A DNA stretch of 7,955 bases from Chloroflexota bacterium. Its GTDB lineage: Bacteria; Chloroflexota; Limnocylindria; Limnocylindrales; CSP1-4. The position numbers and the translations under genes are program-made. A model generated the notes under the pieces. The model was not told the origin of the DNA. It was given only the letters and a program-made list of their open reading frames with translations, and did not search any database. Of this stretch, positions 6,122 to 7,955 are shown piece by piece; within the stretch, counting starts at the first letter, position 1; every line of letters starts with the position of its first letter. The stretch spans positions 1 through 7,955 of the forward strand of contig JACDBP010000110.1 of NCBI GenBank assembly GCA_013694835.1, read 5' to 3'.

Positions 6122-6826
6122 ATGCAGGTGATCCCGAGCCTCGACCTGCAGGGCGGACGGTCGCGGCTCGTCTTCTGGCCCGGGGCATCAACGGGCACCG
6201 GCACGCCGACCGACCGCCCGGACCGGATCGCGCGCCATTTCGTGGAGCTCGGGGCACCATTGATTCACCTTGTCGATCTGGACGGCGCGAAGTCCGGTTC
6301 GCCGGTCAACATCAGCGCCATCCAGGAGGTGGCGCGGACCGTGGCGACCCCGCTCCAGGTCGCCGGGGGCATCGACGGGCCGGACCAGATCGAGCTCGCC
6401 TTCGCAGCCGGTGCGACGCGCGTGGTGATGCCCCTCTGGGCGGTCGCCGAGGCCCCTGACGTGCTGGAGCGGTGCGTGGCCGTGGCCGGCGACTGGCTGG
6501 CAGTCGGGCTGGACGCACGACCCGAGAGGCTGCGCGAGTACCCCTGGAAAGCGTTCGTGCCGCCGACCTTCGATGAGCTCGTGGCACGCCTCACGACGAG
6601 CGGCGTGCGCCGGTTCGTGCTCTCGCACGGCGGCGCCGCGCCCGACGTCGCGCGCCTCGCAGCCCTGCGGCACCAGTACGGGGCCGAGGTCCTGGTGGCC
6701 GGCGGCGTCACGGAGATCGAGGTGCTGCCACGATTGCGCGACGCGGGTGTATCCGGCGTACTGCTCGGCGAGGCACTGATGAGCGGCGCCATCGACTATC
6801 CGGCGGCCCTGGCGGCCGCGGCCTGA
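6122..6826 (+). CDS. HisA/HisF-like TIM-barrel protein with an altered catalytic loop
   Basis: A 234-residue (beta-alpha)8 protein of the HisA/HisF family, close to the usual HisA length of about 240. HisA isomerises ProFAR to PRFAR in histidine synthesis. Seen: IPSLDLQGGR with the first catalytic Asp at D8, HLVDLDGAKSG (D52, D54), first phosphate-loop VAGGI (80-84), AVGLDARP with D131 at the site of the conserved second Asp, second phosphate-loop VAGGV (192-196), and LGEALMSG (G216). The second half usually has a (T/V)D(I/V)xxDGTxxGxN loop. Here the strand reads FVLSHGGAAPDVARL, shorter and lacking that D and DGT. Both phosphate sites seem kept but a catalytic element is missing, so it may be a divergent isomerase or a paralogue with another substrate. 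Start at ATG 6122 matches the family N-terminus, though no ribosome site is at normal distance. No other his gene is in the window. Confidence 0.85.
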   Translation: MQVIPSLDLQGGRSRLVFWPGASTGTGTPTDRPDRIARHFVELGAPLIHLVDLDGAKSGSPVNISAIQEVARTVATPLQVAGGIDGPDQIELAFAAGATRVVMPLWAVAEAPDVLERCVAVAGDWLAVGLDARPERLREYPWKAFVPPTFDELVARLTTSGVRRFVLSHGGAAPDVARLAALRHQYGAEVLVAGGVTEIEVLPRLRDAGVSGVLLGEALMSGAIDYPAALAAAA

Positions 6827-6876
6827 CCACTTGCCGGCGCCCCGCCGCCGGTCGCACACTTGGAGATCGAAACCGC

Positions 6877-7617
6877 ATGCACCTCTCACGAACCGCTCGC
6901 TCTGTGCCGCCACGAGCGCTCGCGGGTACGCTCATCGTCGTTCTGCTCGCGGCGTGCAGCCCTGGGGGCACCGCGACCGGCCCGCGCACCTCGGCGCCGG
7001 TGCCAGCCACCGCGACGACAGCGTCCTCGCCGGGCGCCGCCGGCGGTGAATGCGAGCAGGCATCTCCCCGGCCGACGGTCAGCGTGCCCAAGGCGACTGC
7101 GCTGGCGAGTCCGCCCTCCGAGCCTGCGTCGGACGGCACGACGGCGACGATCGTGACAGAGCTCGGCGACGTCACCATCGAGTTGTTCAGCGCATCCGCC
7201 CCGGTCGCCGCGACGAACTTCGTCAACCTGGCGGAAGCCGGCTTCTACCAGTGCGTGGTGTTCCATCGGCTCGTGCCCGGGTTCGTCATCCAGGGCGGCG
7301 ACCCGTCCGGTGACGGGACGGGCGGTCCCGGCTACGAGATCCAGGACGAGCCGGTCGTCGGCACGTACGCGCGCGGGATCGTGGCAATGGCCCGGACCCA
7401 GCGACCGAACTCGCAGGGCTCGCAATTCTTCATCGTTCTGGACGACGCGGCAGAGCCGGCCCTCGAGCGGTATCGGACGTACGTCATCTTCGGCCGGGTG
7501 ACGAACGGCATGGACGTCGTGGACCGGATCGCGGCGATGCCGAACAGCGGCGAACAAACAGGCAACCAGGCGCTCGAACCTGTGGCGATGAAGTCGGTGA
7601 CGATCAAGCGGCCATGA
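6877..7617 (+). CDS. Cyclophilin-type peptidyl-prolyl cis-trans isomerase, lipoprotein
   Basis: A 246-residue exported cyclophilin, which speeds cis-trans isomerisation of Xaa-Pro bonds in proteins outside the membrane. The signal peptide (1-26) ends in lipobox LLAAC, so C27 is the lipidated residue. A Thr/Ala/Pro/Ser linker runs to about 86, then the cyclophilin domain from TIVTELGDVTIELF. Seen motifs: NFVNLAEAGFYQ, FHRLVPGFVIQGGDP with catalytic R131 (F129, H130; Q139), and NSQGSQFFIVL (Q183, F184, F185). The Trp that gives cyclosporin sensitivity in human CypA is not in the equivalent region, as usual in bacterial forms. GGAG at 6862-6865 lies 11 bases before the ATG. It follows the HisA-like gene by 50 bases, probably on the same transcript. 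A role in folding exported proteins is inferred from the family and the lipobox. Confidence 0.93.
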   Translation: MHLSRTARSVPPRALAGTLIVVLLAACSPGGTATGPRTSAPVPATATTASSPGAAGGECEQASPRPTVSVPKATALASPPSEPASDGTTATIVTELGDVTIELFSASAPVAATNFVNLAEAGFYQCVVFHRLVPGFVIQGGDPSGDGTGGPGYEIQDEPVVGTYARGIVAMARTQRPNSQGSQFFIVLDDAAEPALERYRTYVIFGRVTNGMDVVDRIAAMPNSGEQTGNQALEPVAMKSVTIKRP

Positions 7618-7727
7618 GCGAAGCCAGCACCCGAGGGGGCCGGTCCCCGGCCATCGTCGCCCACCTGCGCCGCAATGCGCGCGCAAGGTCTCAGGCCGCC
7701 CTCTGTTACGGAATTTTAACTGTGTAG
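7614..7727 (+). CDS. Possible 37-residue basic peptide overlapping the isomerase stop
   Basis: ATG at 7614 overlaps the isomerase TGA as ATGA, the same arrangement as between ltaE and DUF885. The frame runs 37 codons to TAG at 7725-7727. The peptide is Arg-rich with a hydrophobic end (ALCYGILTV). No Shine-Dalgarno site is obvious and no family is recognised. The hairpin at 7638-7652 lies within it. It may be a chance frame in the isomerase 3' untranslated region. Confidence 0.2.
   Translation: MSEASTRGGRSPAIVAHLRRNARARSQAALCYGILTV
7638..7652 (+). terminator. GC-only hairpin 20 bases after the isomerase gene
   Basis: GGCCGG-TCC-CCGGCC is a perfect six-pair stem with a three-base loop. There is no T-tract, so it would be at best a weak or factor-dependent terminator, or a 3'-end stabiliser, for the isomerase transcript. 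Confidence 0.35.
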
Positions 7728-7741
7728 TTCGAAGAAGGGCC

Positions 7742-7771
7742 TTGAGCGCGGGGGTCAACAGGCGCTATCCT
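7742..7771 (+). promoter_or_regulatory. Vegetative-type promoter for the structured RNA
   Basis: TTGAGC (7742-7747) and TATCCT (7766-7771) are separated by 18 bp. An A/T-rich patch upstream (about 7705-7732, with TTTTAAC), rare in this DNA, could serve as an UP element. The predicted transcript start is near 7778. Confidence 0.6.
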
Positions 7772-7777
7772 GTGCCT

Positions 7778-7954
7778 GCTGCTTGTCAGCAAAAGCTGCC
7801 CCAGGCGCAAGGTCATGGGTAGGTCGGGTTAGGGTAGCCGGTGCAGCCGGCGTGATAGATGCCCTTGTGGCGTGGCAGAAGGCTGGTGTCGTTCGCGGCA
7901 CCGCTAACGCCGGGACAGTGCAAACGGCCCCTCTTCGGAGGGGCCGTTTCGTTT
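7778..7954 (+). ncRNA. Structured RNA of about 175 nt, class unknown (6S-like candidate), or attenuator leader
   Basis: The stretch begins about seven bases after a good -10 box and ends in a strong hairpin terminator, with no protein frame of note. By eye it folds into nested stems: GCTTGTC (7781-7787) with GACAGTGC (7914-7921, one bulged T), CTGCC (7796-7800) with GGCAG (7874-7878), and CAAGG (7808-7812) with CCTTG (7863-7867). Local hairpins are GCCGG/CCGGC (7837-7851) and GGTGTC-GTTCGC-GGCACC (7885-7902). The 5' end pairs right up to the base of the terminator, as expected for a complete independent RNA. Length and closed rod-like layout resemble 6S RNA, but I cannot confirm its diagnostic bases. 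RNase P, tmRNA, SRP and 5S RNA signatures are absent. A riboswitch-like leader for a gene past 7955 is the main alternative. Confidence 0.55.
7922..7954 (+). terminator. Strong intrinsic terminator with cUUCGg tetraloop
   Basis: A perfect 12-bp stem, AAACGGCCCCTC with GAGGGGCCGTTT, closes a TTCG loop (7934-7937), giving the very stable C(UUCG)G hairpin. It is followed by CGTTTG, so with the stem's own TTT there is an interrupted U-tract. The A-run at the left base would also give some U's on the opposite strand, but the right side is better. Confidence 0.85.
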
Positions 7955-7955
7955 G

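Noticed and set aside
7881..7912. T-box-like GGCACCGC in the structured RNA
   Set aside because: The T-box bulge needs TGGN followed by ACC; here the base before GGC is C, the segment pairs with GGTGTC, and no Stem I motifs are seen upstream.
7778..7954. RNase P RNA, tmRNA, SRP RNA or common riboswitches
   Set aside because: The RNA is too short for RNase P or tmRNA, lacks the SRP GGAAG-type apical motif, and shows no TPP, FMN, SAM or cobalamin core sequences that I can recognise.
1..7955. Mobile element, CRISPR array or defence system
   Set aside because: There is no transposase, integrase, phage-type gene, spaced direct repeats or recognised immunity protein, and base composition is even apart from the promoter near 7705-7732.

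Overview
The window is GC-rich DNA (very strong G/C preference at third codon positions) from a free-living bacterium. Lipoproteins with long Pro/Thr/Ser linkers, start signals with little or no leader next to TAnnnT-type -10 boxes, GTG/TTG starts and several single-copy housekeeping genes fit a high-GC Chloroflexota (for example the Limnocylindria/Ellin6529 type) or an actinobacterium. This placement is an inference; no marker here decides it.

Left third (1-2640, minus strand): a membrane-anchored CapA-family metallophosphatase-like protein runs off the left edge (its C-terminus is missing). A TTG-started lipoprotein lies 18 nt upstream of it in the same direction, so the two probably form a cell-envelope transcription unit. 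The long plus-strand frames over this region are shadows.

Centre (2641-3160): a gap of about 330 bases without a secure gene separates the lipoprotein from a tRNA-Asp(GTC) gene on the minus strand with an encoded CCA. The gap holds two divergent -10 boxes and a coding-like leaderless plus-strand frame. That frame reads, without a stop, into the antisense of the tRNA.

Right part (3165-7617, plus strand): a PLP-dependent low-specificity threonine aldolase (ltaE) overlaps by ATGA with a DUF885 HEAYPGHH metallopeptidase-like protein. Next come about 108 bases packed with four consecutive stem-loops, then a HisA/HisF-like TIM barrel lacking the usual DG(T) catalytic loop, then a secreted cyclophilin-type peptidyl-prolyl isomerase lipoprotein. 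A 37-codon frame overlaps the isomerase stop by ATGA.

Right edge (7728-7955): no protein gene. A well-formed promoter (TTGAGC-18 bp-TATCCT) is followed by about 145 nt that can fold into a nested, closed structure, then a 12-bp perfect terminator hairpin with a cUUCGg loop. This looks like an independent structured RNA gene (6S-like or unknown class) or a leader/attenuator of a gene beyond the edge. It and the degenerate HisA-like protein are the most interesting items. Nothing in the window suggests a phage, transposon, CRISPR array or defence system.
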